IMG/VR virus record: IMGVR_UViG_3300011115_000933
Location: 1-33,776 of that record
Origin: a virus
Reading direction: 5' to 3' (one strand)
DNA length: 33,776 nucleotides
Part shown: positions 6,834 to 12,451 of the stretch, piece by piece
Numbering within the stretch: the first letter of the stretch is position 1
How the letters are laid out: every line of letters begins with the position of its first letter
Position numbers and translations under genes: made by a program
The notes under the pieces: generated by a model
What the model was told of the DNA's origin: nothing
The model's database searches: none
What the model saw: the letters and a program-made list of their open reading frames with translations, nothing else

Positions 6834-6991
6834 TATGGATAGGAATTGTAATGTAAGAGGAGAGTATGGTATCGTGAGACGAAGAACAGCTCCAATTTGC
6901 CGTCGGAGCTGTTCACATATAGTTGAGGACTATAAAGAGACTTTCGTATCTCTCATTATAGCACTCAACGGTTTATTAATCAACCGTTTTT
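6834..6991 (+). ncRNA. Candidate small structured RNA: four hairpins ending in a U-run
   Basis: Four stems lie in a row. The first is GAACAGCTCC (6884-6893) with GGAGCTGTTC (6905-6914), a perfect 10 bp. The others are TATAGT (6918-6923) with ACTATA (6929-6934), AGAGA (6936-6940) with TCTCT (6949-6953), and AACGGTT (6967-6973) with AACCGTT (6982-6988) running into five T (6987-6991). The last has intrinsic-terminator form. The region is richer in G+C than its flanks. A 52-codon frame from ATG 6835 to 6993 also exists, so a small arginine-rich protein is the alternative. No known RNA family is recognised. Confidence 0.4.
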
Positions 6992-7001
6992 AAGGGTCGC
7001 T

Positions 7002-7805
7002 ATGTCCAGAAATTTCACCGGTATTACAAATTCTTTATCTACAAATGATTTTTGGTTAGATGCTAGACCAGAACATCAAGCTATATTTCTTGCCATTTTA
7101 ATGCATTGCGCTTTTGTTGAAACTATTCATGATATTCATGGAAATAAACACACAGTTCTTGCGGGACAATTATGTGCATCTATAAGAAAAATAGCCGAAT
7201 GGACATCAAAATACACAAATAAAAATGAAGTAGTAGCCGCATTGAAATATTTTTCAGAATGTGGATTTCTCAGACACGAAATCAGACACGGAAAAACACT
7301 TATAACTGTAACAGAATCAGAGGTTTATAGTTGTGCTTTTCTATTAGGTCAGACACAAACCCAGACAAGATCCAGACAAGATCCAGACACAAAGATACAT
7401 GATCACACAGAAAACATTGATCTTGATCTGATTGATTATGCCAATTCCAGCGATTGGCTTTACTTCGAACATAGAAAATTAGGTCACATAAAAATTCTTG
7501 TAAGCGAAGCAACTGAAAAATTATTAAAAGACGGTTGGACTTTAATTGATATTAATTCTAAAATATTACAAATGAGAAATTACAATCCATGTATGAATGG
7601 AGAGATAGTTAATTACTTGAAGAAATGTTTAACTAATGATAAAAAAATAGGAAAAAAATGCAAATCCAAAACGGAAAAATCCAAACCAGTGCAGAAATCT
7701 TCGAAATCAATGTTAAACAACGACAACGCTTATCCATGGGAGAAAGATTCGTCGGAGCCTCCCTTAGCTCGCTTCATGCGGACAGATGGGTACAAGAAAA
7801 ACTAA
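7002..7805 (+). CDS. Phage replication initiator (replisome-organizer-like)
   Basis: 267 residues. The N-terminal 105 residues (MSRNFTGITNSLSTNDFWLD to LITVTESEVYSC) look like the winged-helix domain of phage replisome organizers: bulk residues then KIAEWTSKYTNKNEVVAALK and YFSECGFLRHEIRHGKTLIT. A low-complexity hinge (QTQTQTRSRQDPDT) encodes the tandem CAGACA repeats described separately. A second helical domain follows (about 140-215), then a Lys-rich tail. The DnaC-like loader gene comes next, an order like lambda O-P or initiator-DnaC pairs. It would bind the origin and recruit the loader and host helicase. The last 148 bp overlap the next frame. Confidence 0.65.
   Translation: MSRNFTGITNSLSTNDFWLDARPEHQAIFLAILMHCAFVETIHDIHGNKHTVLAGQLCASIRKIAEWTSKYTNKNEVVAALKYFSECGFLRHEIRHGKTLITVTESEVYSCAFLLGQTQTQTRSRQDPDTKIHDHTENIDLDLIDYANSSDWLYFEHRKLGHIKILVSEATEKLLKDGWTLIDINSKILQMRNYNPCMNGEIVNYLKKCLTNDKKIGKKCKSKTEKSKPVQKSSKSMLNNDNAYPWEKDSSEPPLARFMRTDGYKKN
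7271..7391 (+). other. Candidate replication origin: CAGACA iterons inside the initiator gene
   Basis: CAGACA begins at 7271, 7283, 7350, 7362, 7373 and 7384. Spacings of 12 bp and 12, 11, 11 bp put the repeats on one face of the helix. The second cluster includes two consecutive identical 11-mers. AT-rich, GATC-containing sequence follows. Iterons inside the initiator gene are the arrangement of lambda ori within gene O. The origin call is inference from that parallel. Confidence 0.5.
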
Positions 7806-8299
7806 TAAAGTTTTTAGAAAAACCTGAGCATTTTTTAGTTTATTGCGGAAGTCCAGGAATAGGAAAAACTTATTTATGCGCTTCTTTAGTAGAATGGATA
7901 ATGAGAAACTATAATTCAAATTGGAGATATTTTACTGAAGATAATCTATTAAAACAGTTGAGGGGATCTATGGACAGTCTTAATGGTGATTATCTAGAAG
8001 TATTAAAGTACCTGATCGATGATGATTTTTTGATCATTGATGATGTTGGAAGCAGCACAAAGCACACTGAGTGGCGCGAAGAGATTTTGTTTGCTATATT
8101 AGATTCTAGATATAATTCCATGAAACCTACTGTGATAACATCTAATTTTTCTCAACAACAATTTATAGATAAATATCATCGTAGAATACATAGCAGGTTG
8201 TTTTCAACAGAAAACACAATCATAGAAATAGAAAACGGAGTTGACTACAGACTATTACAAAAAAGTAAAATTGAAAACAAAGTGCAGAATGTAAAATAA
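7658..8299 (+). CDS. DnaC/IstB-like AAA+ helicase loader
   Basis: 213 residues from ATG 7658 (AGGA six bases upstream), or 187 from ATG 7736, which has no clear Shine-Dalgarno; the first start overlaps the initiator gene by 148 bp. Walker A is GSPGIGKT (64-71), Walker B is FLIIDDVG (124-131), the sensor strand is VITSNFS (159-165) and a possible arginine finger is RIHSRLF (about 175-181). This is the DnaC-type loader fold that places replicative helicase on DNA opened by the initiator. No phage helicase, primase or polymerase was found, so it probably loads the host helicase. Confidence 0.85.
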   Translation: MQIQNGKIQTSAEIFEINVKQRQRLSMGERFVGASLSSLHADRWVQEKLIKFLEKPEHFLVYCGSPGIGKTYLCASLVEWIMRNYNSNWRYFTEDNLLKQLRGSMDSLNGDYLEVLKYLIDDDFLIIDDVGSSTKHTEWREEILFAILDSRYNSMKPTVITSNFSQQQFIDKYHRRIHSRLFSTENTIIEIENGVDYRLLQKSKIENKVQNVK

Positions 8300-8400
8300 G
8301 AGTAAGAAAGTTTTTCTTATTGTGCCTTGATAATATATAAACCTTGACCCTAAACCCAAAACAACAAACAATTAACTTTAAAAACTTTTTAGGAAACACT

Positions 8401-8739
8401 ATGAATAATTACAAATTTATAAGCTATAAACCAACACCAACCGATGAATATATTTTAGGAATCGTAACACTACTTTTCCACGGAGAAGCTATCATCCGAT
8501 TGAAACATGTTAAAAAGAAAGATGGCGGTACATTTTTCACTTCAGCGAACTACACCATCACCGGGGAAGATCAAACGAAGTCTTACACATCTTGTTTTGA
8601 ACTCGATAGCAACGTTCAGAAAGAGATTTTACAGGAATTTGTGAGAGAAAATGTTAATCGAGAGCTGAATAAAAATTCAGTTAGGGTTAGTCCCACGTCA
8701 AGCCCAAGCGTTAAAGAAGATGACGGATTTCCGTTTTGA
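8401..8739 (+). CDS. SSB-like single-stranded-DNA-binding protein
   Basis: The frame is open from 8344, but ATG 8401 has TTTAGGAAACACT in front and begins MNNYKFISYKPTPTDEYILG, giving 112 residues. Residues 15-90 read as alternating beta strands (IVTLLFHGEAIIRLKHV, then FFTSANYTITGE) compatible with an OB-like fold. The C-terminus is a disordered Ser/Pro stretch ending EDDGFPF. That acidic, Phe-terminated tip is like the DDDIPF tail by which bacterial SSB recruits partners. Its place beside the loader and the RusA-like nuclease fits. Core similarity to known SSBs is weak, so the tail carries most of the evidence. Confidence 0.55.
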   Translation: MNNYKFISYKPTPTDEYILGIVTLLFHGEAIIRLKHVKKKDGGTFFTSANYTITGEDQTKSYTSCFELDSNVQKEILQEFVRENVNRELNKNSVRVSPTSSPSVKEDDGFPF

Positions 8740-9241
8740 GTTTATGGATACAAAATCAAAGGCACCGCCAATAGGCTTAATTAAGCCTCAGGCGAAGAAA
8801 AAAGTAAAATCCATAGCGAAGGCCAGGGTTGTTAAAATTAAAGCTCCTGAGCCAGATTTGGCGGTTTCTGTAATTTCAAATCCAGGCAACATCATTTTGG
8901 TGTTGCCTATTCGAACAGTCAGCGAAGGTAATTGTTTTGAGCCTTGGCAAAAGAAACACAAACGTCACAAAGCACAAAAGCTTCAAATAAGATTAGCGAT
9001 GCTGAGTATTAAGAAAAATATAATGCTTCCATGTAAGATTAAACTAACCAGATATGCTCCAAGATCACTTGATGTATTTGAAAACCTACCCATATCTTTC
9101 AAATACATCGTGGACGCTCTTTGTGAGGAATTGACAGGGGATTATGTTCCTGGAAGAGCTGACAGTAATAAAGAAATTGTTCTTTCATGTGATCAAGAAA
9201 AGTCTAAAGAATATGGGATTAGGATTGAGATTTCTTTTTAG
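8720..9241 (+). CDS. RusA-like Holliday-junction resolvase (putative)
   Basis: 173 residues from ATG 8720, overlapping the SSB-like stop by 20 bp; ATG 8744 is an alternative. The first 45 residues are a Lys/Pro-rich leader. The C-terminal half carries KLTRYAPRSLDVFENLPISF, then KYIVDALCEELTGDYVPGRAD and a final strand IRIEISF. This resembles the RusA-like pattern LxRxAPRxLDxDNL...K...D, although the DDN is replaced by VFEN, so a catalytic aspartate may be lost or displaced. Such enzymes cut four-way junctions left by recombination before packaging. Its place at the end of the replication/recombination block agrees. Confidence 0.5.
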   Translation: MTDFRFEFMDTKSKAPPIGLIKPQAKKKVKSIAKARVVKIKAPEPDLAVSVISNPGNIILVLPIRTVSEGNCFEPWQKKHKRHKAQKLQIRLAMLSIKKNIMLPCKIKLTRYAPRSLDVFENLPISFKYIVDALCEELTGDYVPGRADSNKEIVLSCDQEKSKEYGIRIEISF

Positions 9242-9401
9242 GTTTATCTTTTAATTTTTTCACATGTCTTGAAATTTCTGTTTTTACATGTTTTAAAACG
9301 TCTCTCTTTAGTTTTTCAGAGAAATTTAGTAATTTGAACTGATAAGCCACATCTTCCTCTGTTAATTGATACTTCAGTATAATTAAATTTTCATAGTTCA
9401 T
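9219..9401 (-). CDS. Hypothetical small protein (60 aa)
   Basis: Last gene of the leftward accessory operon, starting one base after the stop of the gene at 9403. The product begins MNYENLIILKYQLTEEDVAY and forms one or two amphipathic helices ending in a Lys-rich tail (KKLKDKPKKKSQS). Its final 23 bp overlap the end of the convergent RusA-like gene. No family recognised. Confidence 0.6.
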   Translation of the reverse strand: MNYENLIILKYQLTEEDVAYQFKLLNFSEKLKRDVLKHVKTEISRHVKKLKDKPKKKSQS

Positions 9402-9402
9402 T

Positions 9403-9750
9403 TCATTTTGTAGCAGACTTTTTTTTAGGTTTCACAGCTTTCTTAACAATCTTCTTTTTAACAGGAACCATTAAGTTCTCTTCTTCAGCGTTGACCATTT
9501 CCCTAAGTAAAGCTTCTTCTATAGGCCCGCTATCTTTGATAGTATAAACTAAACCGTTCAAAGCTTCTACAATATCTCTAGAACATGATTTATATTCTTC
9601 TAACCATGAAGGGTGTTCAATTAGGTAAGAAAGAGTTCCAAGAGATTGCCTCATCTCTTCTTTAAAAGACTCATCAACCATGGGTTTAGCATGAAGTAAG
9701 TTTTGTAATATTTGATTTAAAATCTCTTTATCTTCTTTTTTAAAAAACAT
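9403..9750 (-). CDS. Hypothetical helical protein (115 aa)
   Basis: ATG at 9750 has GAGGATTA upstream and is preferred over ATG 9768, which has no Shine-Dalgarno and would overlap the upstream gene. The protein begins MFFKKEDKEILNQILQNLLH, is helical throughout (SFKEEMRQSLGTLSYLIEHP, then EEALLREMVNAEEENL), and ends in an alternating Lys/Val basic tail. No catalytic or metal-binding motif is visible. It is in an operon with the membrane protein upstream and the 60-residue protein downstream. Confidence 0.65.
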   Translation of the reverse strand: MFFKKEDKEILNQILQNLLHAKPMVDESFKEEMRQSLGTLSYLIEHPSWLEEYKSCSRDIVEALNGLVYTIKDSGPIEEALLREMVNAEEENLMVPVKKKIVKKAVKPKKKSATK

Positions 9751-9751
9751 A

Positions 9752-10483
9752 TTAATCCTCAGCTTCATATTTTTTTAGTAAATCTGCGTAAAAGTCACAC
9801 ATTTCAAAATGATATTGGCACGTCTTTAATTGTGTGTTGATATGGTTCCATTCTTCAATACAGGCTAAACCCATTATAGTAGCAGCCGAGATTATAGTAG
9901 CAGCAATTTTAGCCCTTGGTTCCTTTGCACCAACAAAGGCTATTCCGACAATAAAGCAGTTTTTCCCCATGTCATAATCTGTTATGGTTGGAAGATACCA
10001 ACAACGTCTTTCAGCATCTTTAAAACAGAAGATACCACGTGTTTCATTATATTTATATTGATGTTTCCAATAGTCTATCTTTTTTTTAGAAACTTTTATC
10101 TTATAATCGTTGTGATGATAATCGCTGTCAGATGGTTCAAAATCAATTCTTACTAATGTACCAGCTCCTACAATCATCATTTTATTTTTTCTATGTAAAT
10201 TGCCAGTCCCTACAATCATCATTTTATTTTTTCTATCTAAATTGCCAGTCGCTACTGTCGCCATATATCCACGATTATCAATATTCCGCTCTAAGAAAGT
10301 ATATTCATTATTGGTCTTTGAATTATTTATAGCAGAGATTAATAACTCTATGTCTTGATCTGACAATTTAGTTTGTAATTCCACAGCATTAAGACTATTG
10401 CATTTTAGGTAATATATGTTAGCTATCACTAACAAGATAAAAACAACTCTTTCTATTATGGTCCATATTTTTTGATTTTGCAT
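9752..10483 (-). CDS. Hypothetical membrane protein with an internal 14-residue duplication (243 aa)
   Basis: Starts at ATG 10483 after AAGGAAAAAAA, overlapping the upstream gene by 28 bp. Residues about 10-27 (IERVVFILLVIANIYYL) form a membrane anchor, and a second hydrophobic stretch lies near IAATIISAATIMGLACI (about 195-211). Between them is a soluble part with strands and a CFKDAERRCWYLP segment. The GNL-RKNKMMIVG motif occurs twice in tandem, encoded by a 42-bp direct repeat. It is probably an envelope protein of unknown role, perhaps exclusion or lysis control, but nothing shows which. Confidence 0.65.
   Translation of the reverse strand: MQNQKIWTIIERVVFILLVIANIYYLKCNSLNAVELQTKLSDQDIELLISAINNSKTNNEYTFLERNIDNRGYMATVATGNLDRKNKMMIVGTGNLHRKNKMMIVGAGTLVRIDFEPSDSDYHHNDYKIKVSKKKIDYWKHQYKYNETRGIFCFKDAERRCWYLPTITDYDMGKNCFIVGIAFVGAKEPRAKIAATIISAATIMGLACIEEWNHINTQLKTCQYHFEMCDFYADLLKKYEAED
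10168..10251 (-). repeat. Two 42-bp tandem direct repeats
   Basis: Copies at 10168-10209 and 10210-10251 differ at two bases and stay in frame inside the 243-residue membrane protein, duplicating 14 residues. This looks like a recent slippage or unequal-exchange duplication. Confidence 0.9.
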
Positions 10484-10776
10484 TTTTTTTCCTTTTTTTC
10501 ATTTTTTATTAGCCAACGTTCGGCCGTGTTTTCTGTATTATATCTCATAGTTACACAAGGAGTCCTGCAAAACACCTGATTAGCGGTGTAAGGCAAGAAG
10601 ACTTTTAGGCACTTTTTACATGTTATTGGTAAAAATTCTTTTTTTTTATAAACTTTTTTACTGAAATAGATTTTGTTTAGCTTTTGATTGTGTAATTTTG
10701 TACACAATCTACAACGCAAAGTGTAACGACCATTAAAAAATTTAAGATCATTAGTTTTGCAATCTGGGCACTTCAT
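10456..10776 (-). CDS. Double zinc-ribbon protein (106 aa)
   Basis: ATG 10776 follows TGGAAGAAAATAG. Residues 3-6 (CPDC) and 22-25 (CRLC) form one Cys4 ribbon. CKKC (about 53-56) with CRTPC (about 70-74) forms a second. The C-terminus is a strongly basic stretch (KNEKKEKKCKIKKYGP). Zinc ribbons with basic tails usually bind nucleic acid. It overlaps both neighbours in the leftward operon and stands beside two other cysteine-rich small proteins. No named family recognised. Confidence 0.65.
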   Translation of the reverse strand: MKCPDCKTNDLKFFNGRYTLRCRLCTKLHNQKLNKIYFSKKVYKKKEFLPITCKKCLKVFLPYTANQVFCRTPCVTMRYNTENTAERWLIKNEKKEKKCKIKKYGP

Positions 10777-10948
10777 CTATTTTCTTCCAATCGTAAATTT
10801 GTGTGAAATATTCACAACTATTCTTTTCTTTATTATATGGAAGTTTTTCAAAAAAAGATTGTTTATATTTACTTGGTATTGCTCGGTGGAGATAACATTC
10901 GTTTTTAAAAGGACAGTCGACACCTTCACACATTGTTATGTCTGGCAT
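10751..10948 (-). CDS. Small cysteine-motif protein, CEGxxCPxKxxC type (65 aa)
   Basis: Start chosen at ATG 10948 because it forms a TAATG stop/start overlap with the zinc-ribbon gene upstream; the frame is open to 10999 and ATG 10969 is also possible. The product MPDITMCEGVDCPFKNECYL, then HRAIPSKYKQSFFEKLPYN and a later SCEYF, carries four cysteines in a pattern that recurs in short phage proteins (CEG-x2-C-x5-C ... C). It probably binds a metal. It overlaps the next gene by 26 bp. Function unknown. Confidence 0.65.
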   Translation of the reverse strand: MPDITMCEGVDCPFKNECYLHRAIPSKYKQSFFEKLPYNKEKNSCEYFTQIYDWKKIDEVPRLQN

Positions 10949-11124
10949 TATATAATCTTTGGTGGCCATGTTGGTTTTTTTACTTCGCAATCTGAGCACA
11001 TGATTTTTATATCCTTATTTTCTTCAATTGGAAAATCTTTCTTACACGTCTCACAATAAAAGAAAGACGAATATACTTCATAAAGATGAATTTTTGTTTT
11101 ACAATCAGGGCATCTATATTTCAT
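10948..11124 (-). CDS. Small zinc-ribbon protein (58 aa)
   Basis: ATG 11124 shares a base with the TAA of the upstream gene (TAATG), behind AAGAGAT; TAA at 10948-10950 overlaps the next start the same way. The protein MKYRCPDCKTKIHLYEVYSS, then FFYCETCKKDFPIEENKDIK and MCSDCEVKK, has CPDC, CETC and CSDC knuckles. The first two form a classical zinc ribbon. Its start resembles that of the 106-residue protein downstream (MKCPDCKTND). Nucleic-acid binding is likely, partner unknown. Confidence 0.65.
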   Translation of the reverse strand: MKYRCPDCKTKIHLYEVYSSFFYCETCKKDFPIEENKDIKIMCSDCEVKKPTWPPKII

Positions 11125-11333
11125 TATCTCTTATTTCTTTCTTCGATAACGCATAATCTCGCATGAAAATCTTTAGACTCGTCGTAAATAGCACGAACAA
11201 GTTCACGAGTACTTTCGAGCTTAGAATCCATGTGACGGATGTCGGCTCTAGATTCCGATCTATTCCATATGAATAATGGAATGATGACGGCTGCATTTCC
11301 TAAGATTAAAGTTAGTACGTGTTCAAATCCCAT
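11124..11333 (-). CDS. Single-pass membrane protein with C-terminal coiled coil (69 aa)
   Basis: Starts MGFEHVLTLILGNAAVIIPL with a membrane segment (about 5-22), then a charged helix with heptad-like spacing (SRADIRHMDSKLESTRELVR, then AIYDESKDFHARLCVIEER). Short phage proteins of this form are annotated as holin- or haemolysin-XhlA-like, or as spanin-like, so a lysis role is possible but unproven. Layout resembles the 70-residue protein at 28962-29174. It begins two bases after the stop of the upstream gene and is coupled (TAATG) to the zinc-ribbon gene. Confidence 0.65.
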   Translation of the reverse strand: MGFEHVLTLILGNAAVIIPLFIWNRSESRADIRHMDSKLESTRELVRAIYDESKDFHARLCVIEERNKR

Positions 11334-11335
11334 TT

Positions 11336-11572
11336 TTATTTCCCCTTACAGATGTTTCTTTCTAATATTTCTAAACGATTATGCATCTCGATATACATTT
11401 TGCTTAATTCTCCATGACGGGCAAATAATGATTTTCTGACACGATTGTTAGACTCACTCAACTTTTCCACTTCGCTTTTCAAATCTCTGATAATTTTTCC
11501 ATTATCTAAAACCAAAGTTGGAACAGGCATAAAATCATCAAATAAATCTAATTGCATAACTTTCATTTTCAT
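11336..11572 (-). CDS. Hypothetical coiled-coil protein (78 aa), first gene of leftward operon
   Basis: Starts at ATG 11572; in-frame ATGs lie at codons 3 and 6, so MKVMQL or MQLDLF starts are possible. After a short N-terminus (MQLDLFDDFMPVPTLVLDNG) it is one long coiled-coil helix (IIRDLKSEVEKLSESNNRVR, then LSKMYIEMHNRLEILER). A predicted minus-strand promoter (11606-11634) lies about 35 bp upstream, and a degenerate copy of the phage palindrome (11575-11593) lies in the leader, so this gene is where the operon is probably regulated. No family recognised. Confidence 0.65.
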   Translation of the reverse strand: MKMKVMQLDLFDDFMPVPTLVLDNGKIIRDLKSEVEKLSESNNRVRKSLFARHGELSKMYIEMHNRLEILERNICKGK

Positions 11573-11574
11573 TT

Positions 11575-11593
11575 TGTAAATTCCGCTTTACGT
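11575..11593. promoter_or_regulatory. Degenerate copy of the phage 21-bp palindrome
   Basis: TGTAAATTCCGCTTTACGT matches the 19589-19609 site (TGTAAATCCGCTTTACAT core) with one inserted base and one substitution. It lies between the leftward promoter and the ATG at 11572, where a bound protein could block transcription or translation. Confidence 0.5.
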
Positions 11594-11605
11594 ATAATCT
11601 TGTAT

Positions 11606-11634
11606 ATGATAACATACATGATGATATATATCAA
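11606..11634 (-). promoter_or_regulatory. Leftward promoter of the accessory operon
   Basis: On the minus strand, TTGATA (11634-11629), a 17-bp spacer, then TATCAT (11611-11606), giving a predicted start near 11599. It is the only promoter-like match just upstream of the eight overlapping leftward genes 11572-9219. Confidence 0.5.
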
Positions 11635-11683
11635 CGTATATATGCAAAAGAGTTTACAAGTTTTGAAGGGATTTTAAAGAAAT

Positions 11684-11857
11684 ATGATAATTTCACTAAA
11701 TAAAGAATTGATGGATGAAGCAAGAGAAAAAAGTAAAAAGTACAAAACAACCTCTATACCATATTTTCAGAAGTATTTTAAGGTAGACTTTAATATCGCC
11801 GCTCAACTTAGCGCTATTTTTAAAGAAGAAAGTAGCATAGAAAAAGGCATCGATTGA
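11684..11857 (+). CDS. FtsK gamma-domain-like small DNA-binding protein (57 aa)
   Basis: ATG 11684 to TGA 11857, with AAAGAAAT before the start. The sequence NKELMDEAREKSKKYKTTSI, then PYFQKYFKVDFNIAAQLSAI and a final EKGID, follows the winged-helix FtsK gamma pattern: (D)xLxxEA, then S-I-x3-Q-(R/K)-x3-(V/I)-x-(Y/F)-N-x-A-A. In bacterial FtsK that domain reads the KOPS sequences that direct DNA translocation and contacts XerD. Here it is free-standing, with no ATPase motor. It heads the rightward late block just before the terminase genes. The similarity is from memory of the domain pattern. Confidence 0.55.
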   Translation: MIISLNKELMDEAREKSKKYKTTSIPYFQKYFKVDFNIAAQLSAIFKEESSIEKGID

Positions 11858-11919
11858 TTAACATAATTTTATATTATCAGACGTTCCACTAGGTAAAGTA
11901 GTGAAAAACAAGGAAAAAC

Positions 11920-11997
11920 ATGTATCACGAATTGAAAAAAAAGCAAAATAAAATTACCAGTATTAGGGGAAGTAATAAGATCGGTAAAAAAGGTTAA
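11920..11997 (+). CDS. Possible tiny basic peptide (25 aa)
   Basis: ATG 11920 follows AAGGAAAAAC and the frame ends at TAA 11997, three bases before the next ATG (12001). The peptide is MYHELKKKQNKITSIRGSNK followed by IGKKG. Good ribosome-binding spacing and tight packing with the next gene favour a translated leader peptide. Its size makes chance likely too. Confidence 0.3.
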   Translation: MYHELKKKQNKITSIRGSNKIGKKG

Positions 11998-12000
11998 AAA

Positions 12001-12201
12001 ATGAATATAGAAGTAAATCATAAATCAAGGTACGGAAAGGACTCATTTTATCCTATATCTGAAGATGCCAAATTCCTTTCTCAGGTTATAGGTAAGAAAG
12101 GATTTATGCTAAAACATTTGACTTTATTTAAAAATCGCGGGTGGAGTGTTGTTATTACAGCTATTCCGCAGTCGTTAGAAGAATATCTGAAGGTGAGTTG
12201 A
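12001..12201 (+). CDS. Hypothetical small protein (66 aa)
   Basis: Starts MNIEVNHKSRYGKDSFYPIS after GGTTAAAA, an imperfect Shine-Dalgarno. The middle EDAKFLSQVIGKKGFMLKHL, then TLFKNRGWSVVITAIPQSLE, could be a small alpha/beta unit with a GKKG loop that recalls KH-type GxxG loops, but this is too short to classify. It ends three bases before the 21-bp palindrome (12204), which separates it from the leaderless-promoter gene. No family recognised. Confidence 0.55.
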   Translation: MNIEVNHKSRYGKDSFYPISEDAKFLSQVIGKKGFMLKHLTLFKNRGWSVVITAIPQSLEEYLKVS

Positions 12202-12203
12202 TG

Positions 12204-12224
12204 AATGTAAAGCGGATTTACATT
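12204..12224. promoter_or_regulatory. Perfect 21-bp palindromic site, copy 1
   Basis: AATGTAAA (12204-12211), spacer GCGGA, TTTACATT (12217-12224): perfect 8-bp arms. The same 21 bases occur reverse-complemented at 19589-19609. It lies 7 bp before the -35 of the promoter at 12231-12259, a typical place for an activator or repressor site. Confidence 0.75.
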
Positions 12225-12230
12225 GATAAG

Positions 12231-12259
12231 TTGACATGTAAATATTTTAGTATTATATC
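12231..12259 (+). promoter_or_regulatory. Promoter of the terminase/late genes, apparently leaderless
   Basis: Consensus TTGACA (12231-12236), a 17-bp spacer and TATATC (12254-12259). The expected start, about 7 bp downstream, coincides with the A of the ATG at 12266. No Shine-Dalgarno precedes that ATG, which fits a leaderless message. Confidence 0.65.
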
Positions 12260-12265
12260 TAAATT

Positions 12266-12451
12266 ATGTCAGAACTAACCGTAATATTCAAAGACGAGCA
12301 TAGAACATATCGTCAAAAATTTCTTGCTTATCAACCATATTGCATCGATTTAGAAGATGATTATATATTGCAATGTATAGAAGAAGCTAAAAAAAACTTT
12401 GATGGTGAGCCTGATACTGTTCAAATAAAAATACATATGGAATTTAATTAA
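12266..12451 (+). CDS. Small acidic protein upstream of terminase (61 aa)
   Basis: Begins MSELTVIFKDEHRTYRQKFL and ends PDTVQIKIHMEFN; acidic in the middle (IDLEDDYILQCIEEAKKNFD). The alternation of strands and a central helix (about 30-43) suggests a compact alpha/beta protein. Its ATG lies at the predicted transcription start of a strong promoter with no ribosome-binding site. The TAA shares a base with the ATG of the terminase small-subunit gene (TAATG), so the two are probably coupled. Family not recognised. Confidence 0.6.
   Translation: MSELTVIFKDEHRTYRQKFLAYQPYCIDLEDDYILQCIEEAKKNFDGEPDTVQIKIHMEFN

Noticed and set aside
10757-11059. Rightward Phe-rich frame across three leftward zinc-ribbon genes
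   Set aside because: Antisense shadow; the leftward frames have coupled starts and cysteine knuckles.
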